Below, one piece after another: positions 1-9,478 of a stretch of DNA of 64,000 bases. The DNA is taken from positions 2,128,001 to 2,192,000 of the forward strand of contig NZ_AP028654.1 in assembly GCF_033097505.1 (NCBI RefSeq), written 5' to 3'. The first letter of the stretch is position 1; each line of letters opens with the position of its first letter. Source of the DNA: Helicovermis profundi (GTDB taxonomy: Bacteria; Bacillota; Clostridia; Peptostreptococcales; Acidaminobacteraceae). Below the pieces are notes generated by a model. It was given only the letters and a program-made list of their open reading frames with translations. It did no database searches and was not told the origin of the DNA. The position numbers were made by a program, and so were the translations under genes.

Positions 1-8
1 ACCTCCAT

Positions 9-2360
9 TTAACTCATTCTATTTTTAAGAGCATCAATAAAATTCAACTTTTTAATTTTTTCATATGTTGCAAATTGTGAGAGTAAAATAAATACAATAG
101 TTAAAACACCTGCATATACATATGAAATCGGTGGTGCTTTTGCGTTTAAAGTTATTACTTCACTAGACATTGATGCACCCACTGAGTCACCCATATTAAG
201 AGCGAGTGGTATTCCTATAATTATTCCTACTATAACCATAATTATATTTTCATATAATACAGTTTTAAAAATTTCTTTTTTCGTAAAACCCATAACTCTA
301 AGGGCTGAAAATTCTAATTGTCTCTCTTTAATTGTAATGATGGTTGAATTGTAAACAATTACAAAGCCTAAAATCCCTCCAAAAATAACCATTACACTTA
401 TCATAGCTATCTGAATTTCTAAATACTCTTTAAATCCATCTGCAGAATCCTTTATAGAAAGAATACTACTAATAAAATTAAAATCTTTTAACTTCTCTTT
501 TACGTCATCTTTGGAATTTATATAAGCACCGCTTATCATATTTTTATCATAAAAATAATGTCTTAAAGTATCAATGTTCATATAAGCTGAAATTCCAAGA
601 CTTTGGTCTACCAAATCTTTAACTTTTATTTTAAATTCTTTGTCTTTATCTTTATATGATGAAAGGTACACATAATCCCCTTTTTTTACTTCTAATGTAT
701 CTGCAAGTGATTTTGTTAATAATATACCATGTTTAGGAATTGTTATTCTTTCTTTCTTTAAATCAACCAAATTATAAAAGTTATTGTCTACTTTTAATCC
801 TATTGTTTGTACATCTTTTGTTTTCCATTTGTTTCTTATTATTAATGGGTAATCCATTTTCCCACTTATATCTGTATATGATATAACTTCTTTAATTTTA
901 ATTAATTCACTTTCATTTAATGGCGCTTTAAAACTTACGTTGTAGTCCATAGAAAGAAAGTTTGAATAAAAATCGTTAAAAATAACAGTTATGGAATTGT
1001 AAATATAAAATGGCATTTGTAAGACCGCAAAAGTTAATGCTATCCCTATTACTAAAAATAAAAATCTTCTTTTACTTCTTAGTATATTTTTAAATACAAT
1101 TTTCCAGCTAAATTTTAATTTTTTCCATATCCATGGTATTTTTTCTAAAAAAATTATTTTTCCAGTTTTAGGTGGATCAGGTCTCATGCTTTCTGCCGGA
1201 TTAATACTCATGATTTTTCTTGAACCAATAAATCCTGCACCTAGGCAAAATATTAAGGTTAAAGCTATTGAATAAATCACTACTTTGTAATCAAGCTTGC
1301 CTACTAATGTTGGTATATCAAAGTTATTTTCAGTAAATAATTTAGCAAAGCCATCTGCCATTTTTAGTCCAAAGTATATACCACTACTTCCACCCAGTAT
1401 ACCAATTCCAAGTGAATACATGGCGTAGTGTACAATTATTTCCTGGTTAGAATATCCAAGAGCTTTAAGTACACCTATGGCCATTCGATCATTTTTTATT
1501 AATTTATCTATAGTCATAGCTATAATAAATGCTGCCACACCTAAAAATATAAGTGGAACTACACCAGCAGCTTTTTTACCACCTTCAAGCTTTAAACTAA
1601 CAATTTTGTAGCTCATATGATCTTCATAAGAGTAGATACTTTTTACTCCATACTTTTTTAATTTTTTTTCTACAGCATCTATTGTTGTATCTATTTTTTC
1701 TTTGTCATTAACTTTAATTAATAACTGATTATAATCACTGCCAAAACCAAATGCACTTCTAGCAAATTCATCACTTACATATCCAATACCAAAAGTTTTA
1801 TAGTTTGGAACTAGTACTTGAGGATCTTCAATAGGGAAAATAAACTCAGATGATGCACTTTCACTATCAACACTTAAGTTATAATCGAATCCATTAATTT
1901 GTACTTTTAATTTGTCTCCAAGTGACATATTCCTTGCACCAAAAAAACTTTTCCCAACAGATATACCCTTGCTACTTGTACTTTTTTTACCTCTATAATA
2001 AAAAAGTTTATTAATCGTATCTGCGCCTTTATTTGGAATTGAAACTAATCTTAATTTAATTTTTTCATTAGTATCTGTTATTAATGGAACGTCTTTAAGA
2101 ATTCTCCCCTGAACGTCCTTAACGTTTTCAATTTGCTTAACGTATTTTATAGCGCCAATTGGTATTCTATCAAGTTCAACATATATATCCGCAGAATTGG
2201 TATAAGTTCTAAATTCATCTACAGAGTCCTCTAAATTTACCATGGAAGTTGAAAGTCCAAGGTACATCATAATTCCAATCAAAACTACAAGAGAAACTGC
2301 AATATATTGAGGGAGAGTTTCCTTTATTTTTCTAAGTAATCTCTTATTTAAATTACTCAT
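9..2360 (-). CDS. ABC transporter permease, FtsX/MacB type, two FtsX domains
   Basis: Membrane component of an ABC-type exporter or lipoprotein-release-like system. The 783 residues hold an N-terminal membrane segment (about 20-38), a large extracytoplasmic region, a first FtsX domain with three helices (about 270-390), a central helix near 430-450, a second extracytoplasmic region and a second FtsX domain (about 650-775). This duplicated layout is typical of long FtsX permeases in Bacillota. I place the start at the ATG at 2360: it overlaps the ATPase stop by one base (TAATG) and has GGGGAG 10 nt upstream, whereas an upstream TTG at 2366 has poor spacing. It is the last gene of the tetR-ATPase-permease operon. 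The substrate cannot be read from the sequence; antimicrobial peptide or drug export is the usual guess for TetR-linked members. Confidence 0.93.
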   Translation of the reverse strand: MSNLNKRLLRKIKETLPQYIAVSLVVLIGIMMYLGLSTSMVNLEDSVDEFRTYTNSADIYVELDRIPIGAIKYVKQIENVKDVQGRILKDVPLITDTNEKIKLRLVSIPNKGADTINKLFYYRGKKSTSSKGISVGKSFFGARNMSLGDKLKVQINGFDYNLSVDSESASSEFIFPIEDPQVLVPNYKTFGIGYVSDEFARSAFGFGSDYNQLLIKVNDKEKIDTTIDAVEKKLKKYGVKSIYSYEDHMSYKIVSLKLEGGKKAAGVVPLIFLGVAAFIIAMTIDKLIKNDRMAIGVLKALGYSNQEIIVHYAMYSLGIGILGGSSGIYFGLKMADGFAKLFTENNFDIPTLVGKLDYKVVIYSIALTLIFCLGAGFIGSRKIMSINPAESMRPDPPKTGKIIFLEKIPWIWKKLKFSWKIVFKNILRSKRRFLFLVIGIALTFAVLQMPFYIYNSITVIFNDFYSNFLSMDYNVSFKAPLNESELIKIKEVISYTDISGKMDYPLIIRNKWKTKDVQTIGLKVDNNFYNLVDLKKERITIPKHGILLTKSLADTLEVKKGDYVYLSSYKDKDKEFKIKVKDLVDQSLGISAYMNIDTLRHYFYDKNMISGAYINSKDDVKEKLKDFNFISSILSIKDSADGFKEYLEIQIAMISVMVIFGGILGFVIVYNSTIITIKERQLEFSALRVMGFTKKEIFKTVLYENIIMVIVGIIIGIPLALNMGDSVGASMSSEVITLNAKAPPISYVYAGVLTIVFILLSQFATYEKIKKLNFIDALKNRMS

Positions 2361-3058
2361 TACCAATCAACTCCCCTAGGAGAAAGTGGGTTTTCGTTTG
2401 TATAATTTTCTATAACTTTTCCATTTCTAAGTTTTATTACTCTATTTCCCATACCTGCAATTGAAGCATTATGGGTAATTATAACAACAGTTTTTTTATA
2501 TTCTTTATTAATTTTTAAAAGTAATTCCAAAATTGATACTCCAGTTTCAAAATCAAGAGCGCCAGTAGGCTCATCGCAAAGTAAAATTCTCGGATTTTTT
2601 GCAACTGCTCTTGCTATGGCAACTCTTTGCTGTTCTCCACCACTCATTTGTGAAGGAAAATGGTCGCTTCTACTATTTAAATCAACTGCACTAAGAATCT
2701 CATCAATATCTAATGCATTTTCAGTTATTTCAGTAGCAAGTTCAATATTTTCTCTCGCCGTTAAATTAGCCATCAAATTATAAAATTGAAAAACAAAGCC
2801 AACAGTATGCCTTCTATACTTAGTAAGTTCTTTATCTTTCATACTATTAATTTTTATATTATCTACAATTATCTCACCAGAAGTTGGCAAGTCCATTCCT
2901 CCAACTATATTTAACAAAGTACTTTTACCTGATCCAGATGGCCCTAAAACAACAACAAATTCGCCTTCTTCAATTTCAAAATCTACTCCATTTAAAGCAT
3001 GAACCTCAACTTCACCCATTTGATAAGTTTTTGTTAATCCATTTGCACTTATAAACAT
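2360..3058 (-). CDS. ABC transporter ATP-binding protein, MacB/LolD type
   Basis: Energises the FtsX permease encoded next to it. The 232-aa protein has all nucleotide-binding motifs: Walker A GPSGSGKST at residues 39-47, Q-loop in FQFYNLM, signature MSGGEQQRVAIARA near 138-151, Walker B ILLCDEPTGALD and the switch histidine in VVIITHN. Length and motif set match the LolD/MacB ATPase family, which works with FtsX-type permeases rather than with classical importers. Start ATG has a perfect GGAGGTG site. It follows the TetR gene by 17 bp and is translationally coupled to the permease, so the three genes are one transcript. Confidence 0.96.
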   Translation of the reverse strand: MFISANGLTKTYQMGEVEVHALNGVDFEIEEGEFVVVLGPSGSGKSTLLNIVGGMDLPTSGEIIVDNIKINSMKDKELTKYRRHTVGFVFQFYNLMANLTARENIELATEITENALDIDEILSAVDLNSRSDHFPSQMSGGEQQRVAIARAVAKNPRILLCDEPTGALDFETGVSILELLLKINKEYKKTVVIITHNASIAGMGNRVIKLRNGKVIENYTNENPLSPRGVDW

Positions 3059-3075
3059 TGTTTCACCTCCAGTAT

Positions 3076-3723
3076 CTATTTATAAAAAGTTTTTCTAAAA
3101 ATATCTAAATAACTAATTAATTCATCCATCATATTGGAAAAGAATTTATCAGATAATAAATCAGAATTCTGGCCTTTTCTAAACTTTCGTTTTATTTCTT
3201 TTAGTTTCTCTTCAGAAAAAGATTCAATTGTCCATGTTAGTATTTTCATAGCTTTAGGAATATCAGTATCTTCTTTAAATAGAGAATAATCAATATTTTC
3301 ATAGAGTTTTAAAAAAGACTCATTTTTAATAATCTCACTTCTTTTATTGAATTCTTCTTCAATTTCATAAGGTGTTTTTTTATAGAAACTAATTAAAAAA
3401 TTATACATTGATCTATTTTCTTTAAATATATTTAATTTAACTTGACTGACTTCAATCATTTTTTTTATAACGTCTGTTTCTTTCATAGCATCACTTTCAA
3501 ATATATTTTTTTCTAAGATTTTTATACAATAATCTACTAGATAAAAATATAAATTCTTTTTATTACCAAAATAATTAAATAAAGCACCTTTAGAAATTCC
3601 TGCTTTTTGCACTATATTGTTTGTAGAAGCACTTATAAAGCCATTTTCTCCAAATTCAATCAAAGAAACTTCAATTATTTTTCTTTTCTTTTCTTTGGGT
3701 AGGTTTTCAAACTTAATAAACAT
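3076..3723 (-). CDS. TetR/AcrR family transcriptional regulator
   Basis: Likely autoregulating repressor of the downstream exporter genes. The 215-aa protein begins with a TetR_N helix-turn-helix: residues about 13-60 contain SLIEFGENGF followed by IVQKAGISKGALFNYF, the family's DNA-recognition helix and aromatic NYF cap. The C-terminal two thirds is helical and divergent, as usual for ligand-binding domains of this family. It is the first gene of the operon with the ABC ATPase and FtsX permease. Start ATG is preceded by AAAGGAGGC. Two inverted repeats flank its promoter, so repression by its own product is well supported. The inducing ligand is unknown. Confidence 0.95.
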   Translation of the reverse strand: MFIKFENLPKEKKRKIIEVSLIEFGENGFISASTNNIVQKAGISKGALFNYFGNKKNLYFYLVDYCIKILEKNIFESDAMKETDVIKKMIEVSQVKLNIFKENRSMYNFLISFYKKTPYEIEEEFNKRSEIIKNESFLKLYENIDYSLFKEDTDIPKAMKILTWTIESFSEEKLKEIKRKFRKGQNSDLLSDKFFSNMMDELISYLDIFRKTFYK

Positions 3724-3734
3724 AATTCGCCTCC

Positions 3735-3793
3735 TTTGACCATGTAGTCAAATCTATATTATCATTATACCCATTTTTTGACCACTCAGTCAA
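3735..3793 (-). promoter_or_regulatory. tetR operon promoter with two TetR-type operators
   Basis: On the minus strand, -35 TTGACT and -10 TATAAT lie 18 bp apart. Two inverted repeats flank them: TTTGAC-N6-GTCAAA at 3735-3752 and TTGAC-N6-GTCAA at 3778-3793. They share the half-site TTGAC and their centres are 42 bp apart, four helical turns, so two dimers would sit on the same face. The distal site covers the -35 and the proximal one lies just after the start point, next to the ribosome binding site. This is a layout for repression of tetR and the exporter. Confidence 0.8.
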
Positions 3794-3890
3794 TAAAATA
3801 AATAATATTTTTTTATTAACTTAAACACTTCTAATTTCAATAACTTAAACTTATTAATCAAAATATATACAATTTACTATAGATTTTTAC

Positions 3891-3919
3891 TTGACATATT
3901 TTTTTTATCATGTTAGTAT
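3891..3919 (+). promoter_or_regulatory. cold-shock gene promoter and long 5' leader
   Basis: A consensus -35 TTGACA (3891-3896) is followed after 17 bp by TAGTAT (3914-3919). Transcription would start near 3926, giving a leader of about 135 nt before the cold-shock ATG. Long structured leaders are known for cspA-type genes, where they act as thermosensors. I did not fold this one. Confidence 0.6.
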
Positions 3920-4061
3920 TAGTTGTTGCTTAAATTGAAAGTAAATAAATTATCTTAAATATATTCGATTAAAACTTTTACAGTGTATAATCCTAATATT
4001 TGAAATGTATTTGTTGTGAACTTTGCAAGATTTAAGAAAAAAAAATTAGGAGGTACACATT

Positions 4062-4262
4062 ATGAATGGTACAGTAAAATGGTTTAACGCAGACAAAGGA
4101 TTTGGTTTTATTACAGGAGAAGACGGAACTGATGTTTTCGCTCATTTCTCTCAAATCAATATCGATGGTTTCAAAACTTTAGAAGAAGGTCAAAGTGTTT
4201 CTTTTGACGTTACTGAAGGACAAAAAGGTCCTCAAGCTGAGAACATTACAGTTGTAGGATAG
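4062..4262 (+). CDS. cold-shock protein, CspA family
   Basis: Single-domain RNA chaperone of the CSD/OB-fold family that binds single-stranded RNA or DNA and melts secondary structure. The 66 residues are full length for the family. They contain RNP1 KGFGFI (residues 13-18) and RNP2 VFAHF (about 26-30), the surface aromatic motifs that stack on bases, after the typical start [16 protein letters not shown]. The ATG has AGGAGGT 10 nt upstream. It is monocistronic, with its own promoter, long leader and strong terminator. Confidence 0.97.
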   Translation: MNGTVKWFNADKGFGFITGEDGTDVFAHFSQINIDGFKTLEEGQSVSFDVTEGQKGPQAENITVVG

Positions 4263-4280
4263 TTTTAAATTTTGAAATAA

Positions 4281-4312
4281 AAACCTTATGCTTTTGCATA
4301 AGGTTTTTTTAT
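4281..4312 (+). terminator. terminator of the cold-shock gene
   Basis: Perfect 11-bp stem AAACCTTATGC / GCATAAGGTTT with a TTTT loop, followed by a T run. It lies 18 bp after the stop codon. Confidence 0.92.
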
Positions 4313-4428
4313 TTTTTTGTTTTTTATTATACATTCGTTTCATTCTAAAATTGTTTTAATTGCTAAAACAAGGGTATCATTTATACGTCGACATTCCTTC
4401 GTATGATTTTGATATCAGAGGTGATTTT

Positions 4429-6306
4429 GTGAAAACAGTAAAATTTTTATTATTAATCATAATCACACTTTTTTTCATTTTAGTCCCCTTCTCATTTTCT
4501 CAAGAAAGTAAAATTTACAATATTTTAATTCTTAATTCATATTCTAGTGATTATATCTGGAGTGAAAATATTCTAAAAGGTATTAATGAAACACTAAAAA
4601 CAAATAATATTAACTCCAATTTAAGAATAGAATATATGGATACAAAATATAATAATAGCAAAGAATATTATAATCTACTATTTTCCCTATATAAAAATAA
4701 ATACAAAAATGTAAAATTCGATGCAATTATTAGTTCAGATGACAACGCTTTTCGTTTTTTACTTAAAAACAGAGAAAGTCTTTTTAAAAACGTACCTATA
4801 TTCTTCTGTGGACTTAATTCCATTAACTCGTATGATTTAAAAAATGAACAAAATATATACGGTTTAGAAGAAAAATTTTCTCTACCCAACACACTTGATA
4901 TTGCATTTAAAAGCAATTCCAATATCAATAAAATATATTTAATCACTGATAATACAGTTAGCGGAAATTCAACAAAATATGAATTTAAAAGACAAGCCAT
5001 TAAATATAATCCTAATTTAAAAATTTTATTTATTAAAAATAATACCATTGAAACATTAAAAAACGAAGTAAGTATAATTACTGATAAAAATTCTATTATT
5101 ATTTTCGCATATTATATAACTGATGATTTTGGAAATAAATATTCAATTTCAAAATCAACAAAAGAAATCACAAGTATTGCAAAAATTCCAATATACGGTT
5201 TGTTTTCTTTTAATCTCAGCAACGGGATAATTGGCGGAAATTTAATTTCTGGTTATTCACAAGGTAAAAGAGCAACCGAAATTATGATTTCCTATTTCAA
5301 AGAAGATTTTGTAGGCAAAACACAATATTTAGAAAGAGATGTTATAAGTCAAAACATGTTTGATTATAATATGTTAATTAAATACCATATTAACCTTAAT
5401 ACCTTACCTAAGGATAGCTTAATAATAAATAAACCAAACTCTTTTTATGAAAAGAATAAGAAAATACTTATAGTAGGAACTAGTATTATTATATTTTTAA
5501 TATTATATATTATTACACTTCGCTTTCAAATAAATAAAAAAACAAAAGCTAACATAAAAATTGAAAAAGAGTTACTCGAACACAAAAGAATGAATTCTCT
5601 TGGAATTCTTACAGTAGGAATTTCACATGAAATCAATACCCCACTTGGAAATTCAATTACGATAGCAACATACCTAGACAAAATAGCCGATGAACTCAAA
5701 GAAAGTTATATATCAAAGTCTTTAAAAAAATCAGATCTTCTAAATACAATAACACTCATTAAGAATTCAGTTAATATACTAGTAACTAATTTAAATAAAA
5801 TTTCCATTTTAGTTAACTCATTTAAAAATATAATGGTAAATTCTAATATAAACGCTTCTAAAAAATTTAACATTAGGCAATTGATTGAAGAAACAACTTA
5901 TCTTTTTTCAGAAGAAATTAGTAAATATTCTCACAAAGTAAACATCGAATGTAATAAAAATTTAATTGTTATAGGAGAAAGAAACCATTATAAAAAAATT
6001 TTTGAAAACTTAATATCTAACTCTTTGCAACACGGCTTTAAAAACTCTACTAATGGTATAATTAATATTTCTGTTTTCTTTGAAAATAATGAACTATCAA
6101 TAAAATATAGTGATAATGGATGTGGTTTTGAATCTAAAGAAAATGCATTCGAACCTTTTTATACTACGAACAGAGGCTCAAATGTTGGCTTAGGACTATA
6201 TAGTGTGTATAATATTGTTAATTTATTAAATGGAATTATAACATTAGATAATAATAGCATCGGAACTAAATTTAATATCACCATTCCTTTAACACATAAC
6301 AATTAA
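4429..6306 (+). CDS. orphan sensor histidine kinase with ABC-substrate-binding-like sensor domain
   Basis: Membrane sensor kinase. From the GTG at 4429 (GAGGTG 5 nt upstream) it has 625 residues: an N-terminal membrane anchor/signal (about 5-22), an extracytoplasmic domain of about 310 residues resembling the ABC_sub_bind family, a second membrane helix (about 347-367), a dimerisation helix with phospho-accepting His in ISHEINTPLGN (about 400), and an ATPase domain with N box (NSLQHGF), DNGCGF, EPFYTT and GLGLYS. A longer frame from TTG 4360 lacks a ribosome site and would put 23 polar residues before the signal. There is no response regulator beside it, so partner and ligand are unknown. Confidence 0.88.
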   Translation: MKTVKFLLLIIITLFFILVPFSFSQESKIYNILILNSYSSDYIWSENILKGINETLKTNNINSNLRIEYMDTKYNNSKEYYNLLFSLYKNKYKNVKFDAIISSDDNAFRFLLKNRESLFKNVPIFFCGLNSINSYDLKNEQNIYGLEEKFSLPNTLDIAFKSNSNINKIYLITDNTVSGNSTKYEFKRQAIKYNPNLKILFIKNNTIETLKNEVSIITDKNSIIIFAYYITDDFGNKYSISKSTKEITSIAKIPIYGLFSFNLSNGIIGGNLISGYSQGKRATEIMISYFKEDFVGKTQYLERDVISQNMFDYNMLIKYHINLNTLPKDSLIINKPNSFYEKNKKILIVGTSIIIFLILYIITLRFQINKKTKANIKIEKELLEHKRMNSLGILTVGISHEINTPLGNSITIATYLDKIADELKESYISKSLKKSDLLNTITLIKNSVNILVTNLNKISILVNSFKNIMVNSNINASKKFNIRQLIEETTYLFSEEISKYSHKVNIECNKNLIVIGERNHYKKIFENLISNSLQHGFKNSTNGIINISVFFENNELSIKYSDNGCGFESKENAFEPFYTTNRGSNVGLGLYSVYNIVNLLNGIITLDNNSIGTKFNITIPLTHNN

Positions 6307-6331
6307 AAATATATTAATAATATTATTAACA

Positions 6332-6392
6332 AAAGCTCTTTACTAGAATAACGAGAATTTTAAGTCCATTCCTCACCACTGCAAAGAGCTTT
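6332..6392. terminator. bidirectional terminator-like hairpin between convergent genes
   Basis: Perfect 10-bp stem AAAGCTCTTT / AAAGAGCTTT enclosing about 41 nt, lying between the convergent histidine kinase (+) and MFS transporter (-) genes. T-rich sequence follows on both sides. Confidence 0.6.
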
Positions 6393-6408
6393 ATAATTTT
6401 TCTTACAT

Positions 6409-7596
6409 TTATTCTAAATCCGTCTTTCTAATCATATATATCACTACTAGTAGAACTAAACTTGAAATTATAGCTATCATTTTAAATGCAAATGACAATC
6501 CAAACAAATCTCCTATTTTCCCGCTCAAAGGAAAAATCACTATCATAAACGCACTAAATACCATGCTTTGTAGAGATAATATCGTCGCTCTTTGTTCACT
6601 TGGAATCAATTTATTTATATAATCACCCATAGAAACAAAAAGTAAGCTATCAACCAAGGAAAGAATAATAAAAGAATATATTTCAATTCCATTTATACTC
6701 ATTCCCCAAAATGCCACAATTGCCACTAGAGACATCATAGTTAACATATTTTTTAGATTGAATCGTCTCTCAAGTCTATAAGTCTGACTTGCACTTAAGG
6801 CTGCAATAACTGCACCTATACCTAGCACAATTCCAATTTCAAACTCTGTTTTTCCTATACCCTTTAATTTGTTTTGCAAATAGAAAAATTCTGTAGCATA
6901 GAAGGTAGAAAAAAGTTCAAGTAAGATAATTATCTTTAGTAATTTTTTATCATTTTTAACTACTAGAAAACTCTTCTTTATTTGAAGGACAAATGTGTCA
7001 ACAACTCTTTTGCTTCTATCTGGTTTTCCAATACTTGGTTCAACAAAACTAAAACTACTTACTACACTTAACAAAGCAAGAATAAATGTGATTTTATAAA
7101 CAAATCCATATGATAAAGTTGCGATATAACCTCCTAAAAGTAATGCAACCATACTTGTAACTTGAAAAACAAATTCATTATTTCCTCTTATTTTCATATA
7201 TATATTTTCTTTACATAATTCCTTTAAACTATCATAAATTAACGCTTCACCCGCTCCAGATTCCAAATTATTTCCTAGAGCAGTAAAGAAGAAACTAAAA
7301 GCAAAAGAGAGTACATTTTCGCCTAATATCATAAGCAAAATTGCAAACGAAAAACATACTCTTCCAAGTATTCTGCTTGTTTTTCTACCATAAATATCCG
7401 CTACCATTCCAGTAGGAATTTCCATTGAAAATGATGAAATATGGTATATTGTTTCCATCAAACCTATTTCAAAAAGTGAAAGTCCTTTAGACGCTAAATA
7501 TAGCATCCAAAATCCACGTGTTAAATCGAAATTACTAACAAAAGTAAAAATATAATCCTTATAAATATTACTTAGTAACCTATTATTATTTTTCAT
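6409..7596 (-). CDS. MFS transporter
   Basis: Twelve-helix major facilitator superfamily transporter of 395 residues, the usual family length. The cytoplasmic motif A between helices 2 and 3 is seen as GMVADIYGRKTSR (about residues 62-74), and two six-helix halves are separated by a basic loop near residue 190 (KPDRSKRVV). Probably a proton-driven exporter of a small molecule; the substrate is not predictable. ATG start with TTAGGAG upstream. It stands alone between the kinase gene and an AT-rich 400-bp gap, with a short hairpin plus T run (7638-7655) in its leader. Confidence 0.93.
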   Translation of the reverse strand: MKNNNRLLSNIYKDYIFTFVSNFDLTRGFWMLYLASKGLSLFEIGLMETIYHISSFSMEIPTGMVADIYGRKTSRILGRVCFSFAILLMILGENVLSFAFSFFFTALGNNLESGAGEALIYDSLKELCKENIYMKIRGNNEFVFQVTSMVALLLGGYIATLSYGFVYKITFILALLSVVSSFSFVEPSIGKPDRSKRVVDTFVLQIKKSFLVVKNDKKLLKIIILLELFSTFYATEFFYLQNKLKGIGKTEFEIGIVLGIGAVIAALSASQTYRLERRFNLKNMLTMMSLVAIVAFWGMSINGIEIYSFIILSLVDSLLFVSMGDYINKLIPSEQRATILSLQSMVFSAFMIVIFPLSGKIGDLFGLSFAFKMIAIISSLVLLVVIYMIRKTDLE

Positions 7597-7637
7597 TTTT
7601 TATCTCCTAATAGTATATTTTTGCAAAAATAAAAATC

Positions 7638-7655
7638 CTCTATAATTTTATAGAG
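7638..7655 (-). terminator. small hairpin upstream of the MFS gene
   Basis: CTCTATAA / TTATAGAG stem followed on the minus strand by GATTTTTATTTTT. It lies between the 36-codon frame at 7695-7805 and the MFS start, so it would stop any transcript entering from upstream. Confidence 0.5.
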
Positions 7656-7694
7656 AATTTATCTAAAGTTACGAAAATACATTTTTAACATATT

Positions 7695-7805
7695 TTAACT
7701 ATCTTTAGATAATTCCTCCCTATTGATAGCTAATTCATGCACTATAGCAGATAATGAAGCTGGTAATCTATTTATAATAATATTTGTAAAAATTAAATTC
7801 TTCAT
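7695..7805 (-). CDS. possible 36-aa small protein, unrecognised
   Basis: Short minus-strand frame from ATG 7805 in the 400-bp gap upstream of the MFS gene. It reads MKNLIFTNIIINRLPASLSA and continues IVHELAINREELSKDS. The composition (charged C-terminal half, no low-complexity bias) looks protein-like, but no good ribosome binding site lies near the ATG; the nearest AAAGGGGAAG is about 30 nt away. It may be a real small protein, the remnant of a longer gene, or chance. Confidence 0.22.
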   Translation of the reverse strand: MKNLIFTNIIINRLPASLSAIVHELAINREELSKDS

Positions 7806-7951
7806 AATCAATTGTATAAGATTAATTACTTATACTTCCCCTTTATAATAAGATAACAAAAACTAAGGGACTTTTCAACACTAAATAAGGAATTACATAA
7901 TTATATCTTCTGTTTTTATTAAAAATAAAATATTTAATTATAATTTCTCTT

Positions 7952-7990
7952 AGCAAAAGGGATATACGTTTATCGTATATCCCTTTTGCT
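7952..7990. terminator. 17-bp perfect hairpin after the metallophosphoesterase gene
   Basis: AGCAAAAGGGATATACG and its exact complement are separated by TTTAT, 6 bp beyond the stop codon of the minus-strand phosphoesterase. The stem is long but the downstream T tract is poor, so termination is likely but not certain. The rest of 7806-7951 is AT-rich with nothing recognisable. Confidence 0.65.
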
Positions 7991-7996
7991 TAACTC

Positions 7997-9451
7997 TTAT
8001 TTTTTTCTCATATTTTTAAATTCTTGAACCGAATAGACAAATATTTTTTTTATGAACTTAATTGAAATTTTTATATAAGTTATAATTATTTGTCGATTAA
8101 TATATATAAAGAAAATAATCAATGTATTAACAAGGATTTCAAAACTTACAATCCATATTTTATATTCTTTGTAAAGAGCTTTAGAAAAAAGATTGATAAC
8201 AGCTATATATCTATCAATAATATTATTAGGAGGCGATGGAAGTTCAATCATCTCAATAAATTTATCTTGAGTATTTATTTTTATTTTTAAAAAATGATAG
8301 TAACTATTTTTTGTTAAAAGTTCAGCTCCTGCTCCACCACTTATAATATACCTTACGTCTCCCTTTACATAATTAAAATAACTATGAATATGTGATAAAA
8401 ACACTGTATCAACTTTGTATTTGCTCATAAGATTTTCAAATTTCAGCGCCTCTTTTTTATCATGAAATCCATGCGCAAAATTTTTAGCACTACTATAATC
8501 ATTAATTATATTTTTAATAAAATTTTTATCTTTTAATTCATTATCACCAATATCTTCAACATTACTCCTAGGATCAATAGGTGGTATATGAGATACAACA
8601 AATATTCTCTTTCCAAACGCTTTTTTTAAGTCATATTCAAGCCACTTATACTGATCTTTTGGAATCGCTTCTTTATTTTCCCAACCTCTTGAACTATCTA
8701 AAAACACAAAATGAATATCACCATAATCAAAAGAATAATATGGTGGTCCAAATAATTTTGTATAAATCTTTCTTCCATTTTCTCTTATATCATGGTTTCC
8801 TAAAGTAGTATACAAGGGCACTTTAAAATTTAATATAGTTTCATAAAAAAGTCTGTATTTATTTGGTTCTCCACCATAAACTAAATCACCATTATCTATA
8901 ACAAAAAGAGGATTTATTGCATTTATTTGATCAATCATTTTTAAAAATGTATCATATCCATTTCTATTATCTCCAAGTATAACTATTTCTGAATTTTCAT
9001 CCGTTTTTTTAGGAACAATCTTTATTATTTGAGAAGTATATTTATTTAAATCAATAACAAATTGAACATTATTGGTATCTATTATACTTTTTAGAAAATT
9101 TCTTTCACTCAAAATATCAACTTTCAAAGAGTTAATATTTTCAATTATAAGATAGGTTTTATTTGTATATTTTTCGCTTTTACTTACACTTACCACCGGA
9201 TTTGGAGAAAGTGCTCGAAGTATGATATTTGTATTTCCTTTTTTGTCTTTAATAGTACCTTTAACGAATCCACCATGTATTTTTACAGTGATTCCATTAA
9301 AATTATACTCCGAATTTAAATTATATGGATTGAAGTTTAATGGAATTTCTTTAAAGCTCTCATCAATTTTAAAGTTATTGTAACCAAAATATATAAAACT
9401 TAAAAATACAAAAAAAATCAAACTTAAAAATACAATTATCTTCTTTTTCAA
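7997..9451 (-). CDS. membrane-anchored metallophosphoesterase (calcineurin/purple acid phosphatase type)
   Basis: Extracytoplasmic metal-dependent phosphohydrolase. The 484 residues begin with a signal/anchor (about 4-23), then a beta-rich domain to about 150. A calcineurin-like core follows with the expected metal ligands in order: ILGDNR (158-163), VIDNGDLVYGG (185-193), TLGNHD (217-221), VVSHIPP (285-291) and FLSHIHS (351-357). A second membrane helix lies near 433-455 with a basic cytoplasmic tail, so the catalytic domain sits between two anchors outside the membrane. Start is TTG with GAGGTG 5 nt upstream. The natural substrate (nucleotide, phospholipid or wall polymer) is unknown. Confidence 0.88.
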   Translation of the reverse strand: MKKKIIVFLSLIFFVFLSFIYFGYNNFKIDESFKEIPLNFNPYNLNSEYNFNGITVKIHGGFVKGTIKDKKGNTNIILRALSPNPVVSVSKSEKYTNKTYLIIENINSLKVDILSERNFLKSIIDTNNVQFVIDLNKYTSQIIKIVPKKTDENSEIVILGDNRNGYDTFLKMIDQINAINPLFVIDNGDLVYGGEPNKYRLFYETILNFKVPLYTTLGNHDIRENGRKIYTKLFGPPYYSFDYGDIHFVFLDSSRGWENKEAIPKDQYKWLEYDLKKAFGKRIFVVSHIPPIDPRSNVEDIGDNELKDKNFIKNIINDYSSAKNFAHGFHDKKEALKFENLMSKYKVDTVFLSHIHSYFNYVKGDVRYIISGGAGAELLTKNSYYHFLKIKINTQDKFIEMIELPSPPNNIIDRYIAVINLFSKALYKEYKIWIVSFEILVNTLIIFFIYINRQIIITYIKISIKFIKKIFVYSVQEFKNMRKK

Positions 9452-9478
9452 TTCATCACCTCTAGTAAACTAATAAAA

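Noticed and set aside
4668-5048. Minus-strand 126-codon frame inside the histidine kinase gene
   Set aside because: It overlaps a well-supported kinase sensor domain, has no ribosome site and no domain; AT-rich shadow frame.
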